NCBI RefSeq assembly: GCF_001552555.1
Contig: NZ_BCRK01000038.1
Location: 1 to 38,683 of the forward strand
Source: Nocardiopsis trehalosi NBRC 14201
GTDB taxonomy: Bacteria > Actinomycetota > Actinomycetes > Streptosporangiales > Streptosporangiaceae
DNA length: 38,683 nucleotides
Reading direction: 5' to 3'
The translations under genes were made by a program, and so were the position numbers. Shown in pieces: positions 28,802 through 37,330 of the stretch (positions within the stretch are counted from its first letter, which is position 1; every line of letters starts with the position of its first letter). The notes below the pieces were generated by a model. That model was not told where the DNA came from. It made no database searches and saw nothing but the letters and a program-made list of their open reading frames with translations.

Positions 28802-30322
28802 TCAGACCTCCAGCGGGCGGCCGGCCAGCCAGGCCTCCACGTCGGCGGAGGTGCGCGGCAGGGCCGCGGACAGCACCCGGTTGCCGTCGGCGGTGACCAG
28901 CACGTCGTCCTCGATGCGCACCCCGATACCGCGCAGCTCCTCGGGCGCGGTCAGGTCGTCGGGCTGGAAGTACAGGCCCGGCTCGACGGTGAGGACCATC
29001 CCGGGCAGCAGGTCGCCGTCGCGGTGCACCTCGGTGCGCGACGCGGCGCAGTCGTGCACGTCCAGGCCGAGCATGTGCCCGGTGCCGTGCAGCGTGTAGC
29101 GGCGCTGCAGTCCCAGCTCCAGGACCCGGTCGAGCGGGCCCTCCAGCAGCCCCCAGGCGATGAGCCCTTCGGCGAGGACGCGCTGGGCGGCGCGGTGGAA
29201 GTCGCGGAAGGGGCGGCCCGGGGCGACCGCGGCGATCCCGGCCTCCTGGGCGGCGTACACCAGGTCGTAGACGCGCCGCTGCGCGTCGGTGAACACGCCG
29301 GAGACGGGCAGGGTGCGGGTGACGTCGGCGGTGTAGAGGGTGTCGGTCTCGACGCCCGCGTCGAGCAGCAGCAGGTCGCCGTCGCGCACCGGGCCGTCGT
29401 TGCGCACCCAGTGCAGGGTGGTGGCGTTGGGGCCGGACGCGGCGATGGTGCCGTAGCCGACGTCGTTGCCCTCGACCCGCGCGCGCAGGAAGAACGTGCC
29501 TTCGACGTAGCGCTCGGAGGTGGCCTTGGCCTGCGGCAGCGCCGCGACGACGTCGGCGAACCCGCGGACGGTTGAGTCGACGGCCCGCTGCAGCTGGCCC
29601 ACCTCCCACTCGTCCTTGACCAGGCGCTGGTCGTGCAGCGCGACGGCGAACTCCGCGTCGCGCGCGGCGGCGGCCTCGGCCGGGGTGACGCCGTCCTCGG
29701 GCGCGGGGGCGCCGGGCAGCTCGGCGACGACCGCCTCCAGGGCGGGGTCGTGGCCGCGCACGATGCGGGTGGGGGCGGGCGGTGCGGCCCGCAGCACGCT
29801 CGGCAGCTCGCGCACGTCGTGGGTCGCCAGGCCGAGCAGGACCCCGGCCTCGGCGAGGCCGAACCGGCGGCCCGACCACAGCTCGCCGTGGCCGTCGAGC
29901 CAGAACTCGCCGTTGGAGCGGTCGGAGCGGGGCCGCAGGTAGGCCGTGACGTCGTGGCCGCCGCCGGGGCGCGGCTCGAACACCAGGCAGGCGTCGTCGG
30001 ACTGGTCGCCGCAGAGGTACACGTAGTCGCTGGCGGCGCGGAACGCGTACTCGGTGTCGTTGGAGCGGGTCTTCAGCGTGCCGGCGGGCACCACCAGGCG
30101 CTCGCCGGGGAACCGGGCGCTGACGGCGGCGCGCCGCTTCGCGGCGTAGGGGGCCTGGTCGATCGGGTCGAGGTCGCGCAGTTCGGTGTCGGCCCAGCCG
30201 GTGCGCATCCACTCGGCCAGTTCGGGCGAGACGTGCTGCTCCTGGCCGTTCTTCCGTGGCCGGAACACCGGGGCGTCGCCGCCGGAGGTGCCGTGGTCCG
30301 TCGGGTCCTGGTGCTCGGTCAC
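28802..30322 (-). CDS. pepP: Xaa-Pro aminopeptidase (aminopeptidase P family)
   Basis: 506 residues. The N-terminal creatinase-like domain (about 50-230) includes RFPGERLVVPAGTLKTRSND. The pita-bread catalytic domain carries the five dimetal ligands: Asp in LLLLDAGVE, Asp in YTADVTRT, His in HGTGHMLGLDVHD, Glu in VLTVEPGLY and Glu in GVRIEDDVLVT. It removes N-terminal residues before proline in the cytosol, using Mn. The start is GTG with CAGGAGG 6 nt upstream. There is a polar N-terminal extension of about 40 residues. Confidence 0.94.
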   Translation of the reverse strand: MTEHQDPTDHGTSGGDAPVFRPRKNGQEQHVSPELAEWMRTGWADTELRDLDPIDQAPYAAKRRAAVSARFPGERLVVPAGTLKTRSNDTEYAFRAASDYVYLCGDQSDDACLVFEPRPGGGHDVTAYLRPRSDRSNGEFWLDGHGELWSGRRFGLAEAGVLLGLATHDVRELPSVLRAAPPAPTRIVRGHDPALEAVVAELPGAPAPEDGVTPAEAAAARDAEFAVALHDQRLVKDEWEVGQLQRAVDSTVRGFADVVAALPQAKATSERYVEGTFFLRARVEGNDVGYGTIAASGPNATTLHWVRNDGPVRDGDLLLLDAGVETDTLYTADVTRTLPVSGVFTDAQRRVYDLVYAAQEAGIAAVAPGRPFRDFHRAAQRVLAEGLIAWGLLEGPLDRVLELGLQRRYTLHGTGHMLGLDVHDCAASRTEVHRDGDLLPGMVLTVEPGLYFQPDDLTAPEELRGIGVRIEDDVLVTADGNRVLSAALPRTSADVEAWLAGRPLEV

Positions 30323-30442
30323 GGTGGTCCTCCTGCGCGCGTCGAACGGGTGCGGCCGCTTGTGGCGGCCCTCCCCCCATCGTAGGAGCGGCCCCCACCC
30401 CCGGCCACCCCGCCCGCCGGTGCGGGGGCGCGGCCCGCCCGG

Positions 30443-31111
30443 TCAGGGGGCGGGGTCGGCGACGCGGTAGCCCACGCCGGGCGTGGTCAGGATGACCGCG
30501 GGGCCGCCGAGTTTCCGGCGCAAGCGGCTGATGGTGACGGCGACGGTGTTGGTGAACGGGTCGGCGTGCTCGTCCCAGGCCTTCTCCAGCAGGTCCTCGG
30601 CGCTGAGGAAAGCCGGGGCGGCGTCCAGGAGGGCTTCGAGGACGGCGAACTCCTTCACCGAGAGGTCGAGCCGGCGGCCGTCGCGGGTGGCCGTGCGGCG
30701 CGCCGGGTCGAGCTCGACGCCCGCCGCGCGCAGCGTGCGGGCGCGGACGAAGGGCCGGCGGCGCGCCAGGGCGCGGACGCGGGCCACCAGTTCGGGGAAG
30801 TGGAACGGCTTGGTGAGGTAGTCGTCGGCGCCGAGGGTGAGGCCGCCGACCCGGTCGCCGGGCGCGTCGGCGGCGGTCAGCATCAGCACCATGGCGCGGC
30901 CCCCGCCCTCGGTGATCATCCGGCAGAGGACGTCGCCGTGGATGCCCGGCAGGTCGCGGTCGAGGACCACCACGTCGTAGGCGTTGGCGTCGATCCGGGC
31001 GGCCGCCGCGAGGCCGTCGTGCGCCGCGTCGACCGCCATGCCCTGGTCGCGCAGTCCCTCGACCAGGACGTCGGCGAGGGCGCGCGCGTCCTCCACCACC
31101 AGCACCCTCAC
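30443..31111 (-). CDS. OmpR-family response regulator
   Basis: 222 residues. The receiver domain has acidic pocket E7/D8, phosphorylation site D51 in VVVLDRDLPG, Thr in MLTAADA and Lys in YLTKPFHFPEL. The winged-helix DNA-binding domain (about 125-218) has LDLSVKEFAVLEALL, NTVAVTISRLRRKL and TTPGVGYRV. The GTG overlaps the kinase stop (GTGA), so kinase and regulator are made together. A direct repeat of CGGCATRAC (32317-32338) upstream of the kinase is a candidate binding site. Confidence 0.94.
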   Translation of the reverse strand: MRVLVVEDARALADVLVEGLRDQGMAVDAAHDGLAAAARIDANAYDVVVLDRDLPGIHGDVLCRMITEGGGRAMVLMLTAADAPGDRVGGLTLGADDYLTKPFHFPELVARVRALARRRPFVRARTLRAAGVELDPARRTATRDGRRLDLSVKEFAVLEALLDAAPAFLSAEDLLEKAWDEHADPFTNTVAVTISRLRRKLGGPAVILTTPGVGYRVADPAP

Positions 31112-32274
31112 CGCTGGTCTCCCGGCCGTGTGTCGGCCGCCGGCAGGGTGACGACGGCCCGCAGGCCGCCCTCGGGACGGGCGCTCAGGTCCAGGCCGCC
31201 GCCGTGCGCGGTGGCGATGGCGGCGACGATGGAGAGGCCGAGGCCGGACCCGCCGCCGGTCCGGTCGGCGCCGAGCCGCTGGAACGGCTGCCCCAGCCGG
31301 GCGAGCCGCACCGGGTCGAGCACCGGCCCGTCGGTCTCCACGGTGAGCCGCGCCACCGCGCCGTCGGCCGCGGCGGCGACCCGGATGCGCCCGCCCTCGC
31401 GGTTGTGGACGACGGCGTTGTCGACGAGGTTGTCGACCAGCCGGGTCAGGAGGGTGCGACTGCCCGGGGCGAGCACCCCCGGCCGGACGCCGGAGTCGTC
31501 CACGGACAGGCCCCGCTCGGCGATGTCGGCGGCCCGAGCGGCCGCCGACGCGGCCAGGACGCGGTCGAGGGGGACCGGCGCCCGGTCGGACAGCGCGTCG
31601 TGCTGCATGCGGGCGAGCATCAGGAACCCTTCGAGGAGCCGGTCGACCTGGTCGAGCTCGGCGCGGACGCGGTCGGCCAGCGCGATCGTCTGCGCCGGAA
31701 CGGGGCCGGGCTTGGCCGCGGCGACGTCGAGCGCGGCGCGCATGGTCGCCAGCGGGGTGCGCAGCTCGTGGGCGGCGTTGGCGACGAACCGTCGCTGCGC
31801 GGCGAAGGCGCCCTCCAGGCGCTCCAGCAGACCGTCGATGGTGTCGGCGAGGCCGGTCACCTCGTCGGCCGGCCCCCGCAGGGCCAGCCGCTCGTGCAGG
31901 TTGTCGGCGGAGATCCGCCGGGTGGCGGCGGTGACGGCGCGCAGGGGCCGCAGCACCCGGCCCGCCAGGAACCGGCCCAGCACCACCGAGGCGACGGCCA
32001 TGACCGCGAGGGCGGCCGCCGACCCGGCGAGCAGCTGCTCCGCCTGCTCCGCCCGGATCTGGTCGAGCCGGCCCTGGAGCAGGCCGATCTGCTCCAGGGC
32101 GGCCGCGAGCGTGGCCGGCCGCTCCGCCGGGACCGTGCCGGGGGCGGGTTCGACCATCCGCCCGCCGGCGGCGAGGTTGGTCAGGGCCAGCAAGGCGGCC
32201 CCGGACAGCAGGAACGCGGCGGCGTACAGCAGCGTGAACCGCCCCCGGACCGTCCGCATAGGCCCCCCTGGCAT
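31108..32274 (-). CDS. sensor histidine kinase
   Basis: 388 residues from the chosen ATG. Helix 1 is about residues 14-34 and helix 2 about 82-104, enclosing a 45-residue extracytoplasmic sensor. A HAMP domain follows (about 105-158), then HisKA with H169 in FVANAAHELRTPL, and the HATPase with NLVDNAVVHN and GGGSGLGLSI. D-to-E substitution is notable: the G1 box reads VETDGPVLDP instead of a DNG motif, so nucleotide binding may differ. An alternative ATG is at 32259. It is co-translated with the response regulator and divergent from the ABC-2-like gene, which is its probable target. Confidence 0.9.
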   Translation of the reverse strand: MPGGPMRTVRGRFTLLYAAAFLLSGAALLALTNLAAGGRMVEPAPGTVPAERPATLAAALEQIGLLQGRLDQIRAEQAEQLLAGSAAALAVMAVASVVLGRFLAGRVLRPLRAVTAATRRISADNLHERLALRGPADEVTGLADTIDGLLERLEGAFAAQRRFVANAAHELRTPLATMRAALDVAAAKPGPVPAQTIALADRVRAELDQVDRLLEGFLMLARMQHDALSDRAPVPLDRVLAASAAARAADIAERGLSVDDSGVRPGVLAPGSRTLLTRLVDNLVDNAVVHNREGGRIRVAAAADGAVARLTVETDGPVLDPVRLARLGQPFQRLGADRTGGGSGLGLSIVAAIATAHGGGLDLSARPEGGLRAVVTLPAADTRPGDQR

Positions 32275-32306
32275 CCCGTCCCCTTCCGTCGCCGCCGGCC
32301 CCCAGC

Positions 32307-32338
32307 ATGCCGTGTCCGGCATAACAGCGGCATGACGG
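32307..32338. promoter_or_regulatory. candidate response-regulator binding site
   Basis: CGGCATAACAG (32317-32327) and CGGCATGACGG (32328-32338) are direct repeats with an 11-bp period and 9 of 11 identities, the arrangement OmpR-type regulators bind. ATGCCG (32307-32312) adds an inverted copy. It lies between the kinase and the divergent permease gene. Confidence 0.5.
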
Positions 32339-32383
32339 CCGCCGTTCGGACCCGGTCACGGCCGACCCCGTAGAACCGGCCGC

Positions 32384-33916
32384 ATGACAGAGACCGAAGA
32401 GACATCCCGCCCGCCGTGGAGCGCTCTCGTGCCCCGCGCGTGGGCGCTGTTCCACACCCGGGGCCGGGTGGCCGCCATGGCGTCCGCGGTACTGGTCGTC
32501 GTCCTGCTCGGGGCGGCGTCCGCGTTCGCCGCCACCGCCGGCGGGTCGTCCTGCGCCGAAGGGACGGTCGAGGTGGCCTGCCCCACCGACCCGGTGGGGC
32601 CGCACGGCGGCGCGGTGAGCGACGCGTTCTCCTTCGCGCACCAGCCCCTCGGCGAGGATGGCTCCATCACCGTGCGCCTGGCCTCGATGACCGGCGTCGT
32701 CACCTACCCGCCGCCCGACCACGACGAGATCGTCCCGGGTCTCGCGCCCTGGGCGAAGGCCGGCGTCATGATCAAGGCCGGTACCGCACCGGGGTCGCCG
32801 TACGCGGCGCTCATGGCGACGGGCGAGCACGGCGTCCGGATGCAGTACGACTACACCGAGGACGTCGCGGGTCGCCTCGGCGGCGCCGCCGGGGACGCGC
32901 CGCGCTGGCTGCGCCTGACCCGCTCCGGCGACGACGTGACCGGACACGAGTCCGCCGACGGGAGGCGGTGGACCGAGGTCGGCACCGCGCACCTTCCGGG
33001 ACTGCCGGAGACCGTCCAGGTGGGCATGTTCGCCACCTCCCCGGGCGACCTGACGCTGCGGCCGGTCGGCCTCGGAGCGCACCTGGCCCAGACCCGGTTC
33101 ACCCAGGCGACCGCCGTCTTCGAGGAGGTCCGGGTCGAGGGTGCCGCCGACGGGGAGTGGCGGCACACGCAGGTCGGCGACATGGGCCACACCGACTGGG
33201 AGAAGAACCACCGGGCGCCGGGCGTCACCGAGGCGGACGGCGCGTTCACCGTCACCGGCAGCGGGGACATCGGGCCGGTCGGCACGGTGGGCGGCCCTTC
33301 GGTCGAGGACGCGCTGGTCGGCCTGGCCCCCGGTCTGCTCGTCGTGCTGGTGGTGGCGGCGCGGTTCGCGGCCGCCGGCCCTCCGCCCTCGGGCCGCGGG
33401 CTCGCGGCGCGGGCGGTCGTGGTGGGCGCCGGCGCGTTCGCGGCCGGACTGGCCGCCGCGGGCGCCGCGACCCTGCTGGGCGAGTGGATCCTGCGCTCCG
33501 GCGGCGCGGGGACGGCGCCGGTGCCGATGTCCGCGCACCTGGGTCTCGTCGCCGGCACGGCCGGGCTCTTCGCGGCGTCGGCGGTGTTCGGCCTCGCGGT
33601 CGGCGCGCTGGTGCGGCGCACGTGGGCGGCGGCGGTCCTGGCGCCCGCGGCGCTGCTCCTCCCCTATCTGGCGGCGGTCCTGCCGCTGCTGCCGGACGGG
33701 GCGGCCGACCACCTGCTGCGCCTCACCCCGGCCGCGGGCTTCGCCGTGACGCAGACCCTTCGGGAGTTCCCCCAGGTGGTCGCGCATTACGCCCCGTCGG
33801 CGGGGTACTTCCCGCTGCCCGGCTGGGCGGGGCTCGCCGTCCTCTGCGGCTACGCCGCGGCCCTGTTGGGCCTCGCCGCCCTCCGGTCGCACCGCGCCGC
33901 CGCACCGGCGCGGTAA
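32384..33916 (+). CDS. ABC-2-like permease with extracytoplasmic beta-sandwich (DUF1349-type) domain
   Basis: 510 residues. One helix at about 28-50 is followed by a large extracytoplasmic region (about 55-310) with AKAGVMIKAGTAPGSPYAAL and RWLRLTRSGDDVTGHESADG, typical of DUF1349/concanavalin-like sandwiches. Then come six helices (about 312-505) of ABC-2 type, with RLTPAAGFAVTQTL and HYAPSAGYFPLPGWAGL. Family members normally carry a cytoplasmic loop resembling EYRRGLIRTTLAA after the first of these; here it is replaced by a short Pro/Gly/Arg segment (AAAGPPPSGRGLAARA). No ATPase gene is adjacent. Probably under control of the divergent two-component system. Confidence 0.75.
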   Translation: MTETEETSRPPWSALVPRAWALFHTRGRVAAMASAVLVVVLLGAASAFAATAGGSSCAEGTVEVACPTDPVGPHGGAVSDAFSFAHQPLGEDGSITVRLASMTGVVTYPPPDHDEIVPGLAPWAKAGVMIKAGTAPGSPYAALMATGEHGVRMQYDYTEDVAGRLGGAAGDAPRWLRLTRSGDDVTGHESADGRRWTEVGTAHLPGLPETVQVGMFATSPGDLTLRPVGLGAHLAQTRFTQATAVFEEVRVEGAADGEWRHTQVGDMGHTDWEKNHRAPGVTEADGAFTVTGSGDIGPVGTVGGPSVEDALVGLAPGLLVVLVVAARFAAAGPPPSGRGLAARAVVVGAGAFAAGLAAAGAATLLGEWILRSGGAGTAPVPMSAHLGLVAGTAGLFAASAVFGLAVGALVRRTWAAAVLAPAALLLPYLAAVLPLLPDGAADHLLRLTPAAGFAVTQTLREFPQVVAHYAPSAGYFPLPGWAGLAVLCGYAAALLGLAALRSHRAAAPAR

Positions 33917-33943
33917 GGCCCCGGCGCGCGCACCGCCGGGGCC
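33917..33943 (+). terminator. terminator hairpin directly after the stop
   Basis: GGCCCCGGCG (33917-33926) pairs exactly with CGCCGGGGCC (33934-33943); 7-nt loop. It begins at the first base after the TAA. Confidence 0.7.
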
Positions 33944-33979
33944 TGCTCCGCCCGGGCCGGGCGGCCTGGGCGGAGCAGG
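33942..33979 (+). terminator. second terminator hairpin, 12-bp stem
   Basis: CCTGCTCCGCCC (33942-33953) pairs exactly with GGGCGGAGCAGG (33968-33979); 14-nt loop. It shares two bases with the first hairpin, giving back-to-back terminators. Confidence 0.7.
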
Positions 33980-34114
33980 GCACCGCTGCGGGACCGCGAG
34001 CCCCTGGGGAAAGGGCGGGCCGGACCTCGACGGCGGGGCGCCCCGACAGCCGCTCTCGGGCCGGACGCACGGCGGGCCGCCGGATGCCGCGGTCCGCGCC
34101 GCACGCGGGGCGGT

Positions 34115-34633
34115 CTAAGCGGGCAGGTCCTTGGTGAAGGCGTAGTAGGCGCGGGCGCCCGAGGGGTCGACGCCCTGGGCCGGGTCGAGGGCGTAGCCCA
34201 GCGCCTCGTACAGGGCGACCGCCTCGGGCTGGGCCGGGCCGGTCGTCAGGAGCACCCGCGCGTACCCGGCGCGGGCGGCCGCCGCCTCCAGCTCCGCCAT
34301 GACGCGCCGGCCCAGCCCGCGCCGCCGGTGCGCGCCGGCGGTCCAGACCCGCTTGAACTCGGCGGCGCCGGGGGTGACGGCGCGGCGGAACGCGCCGCCG
34401 GCGACCGGCGCCCCGTCCTCCTCCAGCAGCACCACGCCGCCGTGCGGCGGGGCGAACTCCGCGTCGGGGTGGCCGGCCATCTCGCGGGCGGCGGCCTCGG
34501 CGCCGTAGCGCCGCCGGTACTCGTCGGCCAGCTCCGCCACCATCGGGGCCGTCGCCGGGTCGGCCATGGTGACCAACCGCACCCGCTGCTCCGCCCGCCG
34601 GTCCGGACGCGTCCCGGTCCCGCTCACCGTCAT
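34115..34633 (-). CDS. GNAT-family N-acetyltransferase
   Basis: 172 residues. The acetyl-CoA pyrophosphate loop is HRRRGLGRRVMAELEAAA, after the beta-4 strand AEFKRVWTAGA. The later blocks GYARVLLTTGPAQPEAVALY and EALGYALDP complete the fold. An N-terminal segment of about 45 residues contains the usual helices alpha-1 and alpha-2. The substrate is unknown. The ATG is chosen for GGAGGGAG upstream. The gene faces the aminotransferase gene divergently across 129 bp; its 3' end converges on the ABC-2-like gene, past tandem terminators. Confidence 0.9.
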   Translation of the reverse strand: MTVSGTGTRPDRRAEQRVRLVTMADPATAPMVAELADEYRRRYGAEAAAREMAGHPDAEFAPPHGGVVLLEEDGAPVAGGAFRRAVTPGAAEFKRVWTAGAHRRRGLGRRVMAELEAAAARAGYARVLLTTGPAQPEAVALYEALGYALDPAQGVDPSGARAYYAFTKDLPA

Positions 34634-34749
34634 CCCCACGTGCTCCCTCCGCTGCCGGGGCGCCCCCGGTCGGGGCCGCCGCCAGCGCGCAACGCGCGGA
34701 GGGCGACCGCCATTCCCGGGACGCGGCCGCGCCGGTGGGCGGGCGGCCC

Positions 34750-34755
34750 TAGAGT
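34750..34755 (+). promoter_or_regulatory. -10 element TAGAGT, probable leaderless promoter
   Basis: It lies 7 nt before the ATG at 34763; no Shine-Dalgarno is seen. No good -35. Confidence 0.45.
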
Positions 34756-34762
34756 GATCCGC

Positions 34763-35860
34763 ATGGCTTTGACCGAGCGCATCCTCCTCGGCCCCGGGCC
34801 GAGCAACCCCTACCCCGAGGCCACCGCCGGGCTCGCCGCGCCGCTGCTGGGCCACCTCGACCCCGAGTTCATCGCCCTGCTCGAACGCGCCTGCGACCGG
34901 CTGCGCGGGCTGTGGGGCACCGCCAACCCGCTGACGCTGCCGCTGTCGGGGACCGGGTCGATCGGGATGGAGGCGGCGTTCGCCAACACCGTCCGGCCGG
35001 GCGACGTCGCCGTGGTCGCGGTGAACGGCCTGTTCGGCGAGCGCATGTGCGCGGTGGCGGCCCGCTACGGCGCGCAGGTGGTCCGGGTGGAGCACGCGTG
35101 GGGCTCGCCCGTCGACGTCGACCGCGTGCTGGCCGCCCACCCCTCCCCCGTGATCGTCGCCGCCGTCCACGCCGAGACCTCCACCGGGGCGGTGAGCGAC
35201 ATCGCGGCGCTGGGCACGGCGGTGCGCGCCCGCTCCGCCGACACGCTGCTGGTCGTCGACTGCGTGACCTCGCTCGGCGGGATGGAGCTGGAGCTGGACG
35301 CGTGGGGCGTCGACATCGCCTACGCGGGCACGCAGAAGTGCCTGGGCGTGGCCCCGGGGCTGGCCCCGTTCACCTTCTCCGAGCGGGCGTGGGCGCGCCG
35401 CGTCCCCGACCCGCCCGTGTGGTACCTCGACCTGGGCCTGCTCGGCGCCTACGTGCGCGGCGGCCCCGGCGGGCGCACCTACCACCACACCGCGCCGGTG
35501 GCGCTGGTGGCGTCGCTGGGCGCGGCGCTGGAACGCATCGCCGCCGAGGGGATGCCGACCGTCGCCGAGCGCCACCGCGCGGCCGGTGCCCGGCTCCAGG
35601 AGGGGCTACGCGAGCTGGACCTGGAGCTGTTCGCGGCCGAGGGGCACCGGCTGCCGCAGCTCACCTCGGTGCGGGTGCCCGATGACGTCGACTCCGCCAA
35701 GGTGCGCGAGCGGCTGCTCGCCGAGTACGGCATCGAGATCGGCGCGGGCGTCGGCGCGTACGCCGCGTCGGTGTGGCGCATCGGGCTGATGGGGCACAAC
35801 GCCCGGCTCGACCGCGCCGAGCTGGCCCTGGCCGCCCTGCGCCGGGTCCTGGGCCGCTGA
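34763..35860 (+). CDS. class V aminotransferase (alanine-glyoxylate type)
   Basis: 365 residues, PLP fold type I. LLGPGPSNPYPEA is the family's N-terminal block. SGTGSIGMEAAFAN binds the PLP phosphate, VDCVTSLGGMELELD contains the ring-contacting Asp166, and Lys192 in YAGTQKCLGVAPG forms the Schiff base. The C-terminus has GVGAYAASVWRIGLMGHNA. It transfers the amino group of alanine or serine to glyoxylate or a similar 2-oxo acid. The long open frame upstream of the ATG is non-coding; the start is fixed by the family N-terminus and the TAGAGT -10. Confidence 0.93.
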   Translation: MALTERILLGPGPSNPYPEATAGLAAPLLGHLDPEFIALLERACDRLRGLWGTANPLTLPLSGTGSIGMEAAFANTVRPGDVAVVAVNGLFGERMCAVAARYGAQVVRVEHAWGSPVDVDRVLAAHPSPVIVAAVHAETSTGAVSDIAALGTAVRARSADTLLVVDCVTSLGGMELELDAWGVDIAYAGTQKCLGVAPGLAPFTFSERAWARRVPDPPVWYLDLGLLGAYVRGGPGGRTYHHTAPVALVASLGAALERIAAEGMPTVAERHRAAGARLQEGLRELDLELFAAEGHRLPQLTSVRVPDDVDSAKVRERLLAEYGIEIGAGVGAYAASVWRIGLMGHNARLDRAELALAALRRVLGR

Positions 35861-35866
35861 CCCGGG

Positions 35867-35891
35867 GCGCGGCCGGCGGGCGGCGCCGCGC
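35867..35891 (+). terminator. hairpin after aminotransferase
   Basis: GCGCGGC (35867-35873) pairs with GCCGCGC (35885-35891), 11-nt loop, 6 nt after the stop. Confidence 0.4.
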
Positions 35892-35981
35892 GGGGCCGGT
35901 TGCGCGGGGCCGGGTCGGTTAGCGTACGGAGGCGGCGGGCCGGGGCGGTCCGCCGCCGCGCGCGAAGGGGGTTGATCGGCC

Positions 35982-36584
35982 ATGGGCGAACTGCTGCTGG
36001 TCCGGCACGGCGAGACCGAGTGGAGCAGGAACCACTGGCACACCGGGCGCACCGACGTCCCGCTCACCGAGCGCGGCGCGGAGCAGGCCCGGGCGCTGCG
36101 CCCGCTGCTGGCCCGGCGCCGGATCGCCCGGGTGCTCACCAGCCCGCTGCGGCGGGCCGCGCACACCGCCGAACTCGCCGGGCTCACCGGCGCCGAACCC
36201 GAGCCCCGGCTCATGGAGTGGGACTACGGCGGCTACGAGAAGCTGACCACCCCCGAGATCCAGCGCACCCGGCCGGGGTGGGACCTGTGGGCGGACGGCG
36301 TGGTCCCCGGTGACGCCGAGCACCCCGGGGAGACGCTGCGCGACGTGGCGGCCCGCACCGAGGCGGTGATCGCCGACGTCGACCCGCTGCTGCGCGGCGG
36401 CGACGGCGACGTGGTGCTGGTGGCCCACGGGCACGTCCTGCGCGTGCTCGCCGCCCGCCGCCTGGGGCTCGACCCGGCGGCGGGCGCGGTGCTGCGCCTG
36501 GACACCGCCACCCTCAGCAGCCTGGGCACCGAGCACGACCGCCCGGTCATCACCGGCTGGAACCTGCCCCCGGACGGCGCCTGA
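35982..36584 (+). CDS. histidine phosphatase family protein (phosphoglycerate mutase-like)
   Basis: 200 residues. The catalytic phospho-histidine is H9 in LLLVRHGETEW. The second histidine, H149, is in VVLVAHGHVLRVLAA. TSPLRRAAHTAE carries the phosphate-binding Arg, and the acid is in the E79 region (LMEWDYGGYE). It dephosphorylates a small phosphorylated metabolite in the cytosol; the substrate is unspecified. AAGGGGG lies upstream, at a rather long distance from the ATG. TAGCGT (35920-35925) may be a -10. It converges with a TetR gene across 21 bp. Confidence 0.93.
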   Translation: MGELLLVRHGETEWSRNHWHTGRTDVPLTERGAEQARALRPLLARRRIARVLTSPLRRAAHTAELAGLTGAEPEPRLMEWDYGGYEKLTTPEIQRTRPGWDLWADGVVPGDAEHPGETLRDVAARTEAVIADVDPLLRGGDGDVVLVAHGHVLRVLAARRLGLDPAAGAVLRLDTATLSSLGTEHDRPVITGWNLPPDGA

Positions 36585-36588
36585 CCGC

Positions 36589-36604
36589 GCGGGCGGCGGC
36601 CCGC
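36589..36604. terminator. terminator hairpin between convergent genes
   Basis: GCGGGC-GGCG-GCCCGC: 6-bp stem and 4-nt loop filling the 21-bp gap between the phosphatase and the TetR gene. Confidence 0.55.
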
Positions 36605-36605
36605 C

Positions 36606-37298
36606 TCACCCGGCGTCGCCGGGCGCGTCGCCGTCGGGCCGCAGGGCGCCGAGGATCAGGTCGAGCCCGGCCGTGAACTCGCCCGCGTGGTCGTAGCCCG
36701 GTCGCAGGGCGTGCTCGGTGATGGCCTCCGCGAGGTGCGGGTAATCGCCGGTCGGCAGGTCGCGCAGGATGCCCGTCGCGACCTCGTCCAGTTCGGCCGG
36801 GCCGGTGAACGGCAGGCTCCGCTCCTGGAGGACGAAGCCGTAGAGGTAGCTGTCGATCACCGAGAAGGCGCGCACGGCCGCCGCGACGGAGAAGCCGCCC
36901 GCGCGCAGGGCGCCCAGGACGGCGTCGTGGTGGCGCAGGGTCGCCGGGCCGGGTGTGCTGCGCGAGTCCAGGAGGCCCACGGCCCAGGGGTGGCGGAGCA
37001 GGGCCGCGCGCGTCGACGCGGCGCGGTCGCGCATGGCCCCCCGCCAGTCCGCGGCCGGCTTCGGGGGTTCGATCTCGTCGAACACCGCGTCGACCATCCC
37101 GTCGAGGATGTCGTCGCGGCCCGCCACGTGGTTGTAGAGCGACATCGCCTCGGCGCCCAGCCGGGCGGCGAGCGCCCGCATCGTGACCCCGGGCTCCCCC
37201 TTCTCGTCGGCCAGCGCCACCGCGGCGGCGACAATCCGGGCGCGGCTGAGCGGCGCCCCTTGCCGCCCGGCGCGCCGGCCCTTACCGCGCTCGCTCAT
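36606..37298 (-). CDS. TetR-family regulator with TetR_C-type domain
   Basis: 230 residues. The HTH is at about 18-65: LSRARIVAAAVALADEKGEP, VTMRALAARLGAEAMSLYNH, VAGRDDILDGMVDAVFDEI. The C-terminal ligand domain, with WRGAMRDRAASTRAALLRHP and AGLDLILGALR, is of the class that includes the tetracycline repressor itself (TetR_C). The basic N-terminus (RGKGRRAGRQ) may contact DNA. It is divergent from an NAD(P)-binding oxidoreductase with a strong palindromic operator between them, so it probably represses both genes. GGAGGGAG precedes the ATG. Confidence 0.94.
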   Translation of the reverse strand: MSERGKGRRAGRQGAPLSRARIVAAAVALADEKGEPGVTMRALAARLGAEAMSLYNHVAGRDDILDGMVDAVFDEIEPPKPAADWRGAMRDRAASTRAALLRHPWAVGLLDSRSTPGPATLRHHDAVLGALRAGGFSVAAAVRAFSVIDSYLYGFVLQERSLPFTGPAELDEVATGILRDLPTGDYPHLAEAITEHALRPGYDHAGEFTAGLDLILGALRPDGDAPGDAG

Positions 37299-37330
37299 GG
37301 GCGTCTCCCTCCGACTACTACCGCCCCCGC

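Noticed and set aside
27435-30398. Long minus-strand open frame across dehydratase, PlsC and PepP genes
   Set aside because: It is in the wrong frame for PepP and antisense to two conserved enzymes; its residues are Arg/Pro/Ala-rich.
30443-33892. Very long minus-strand frame that ends as the response regulator
   Set aside because: Only the last 222 codons encode a protein domain. Upstream it runs out of frame through the kinase and antisense to the ABC-2-like gene.
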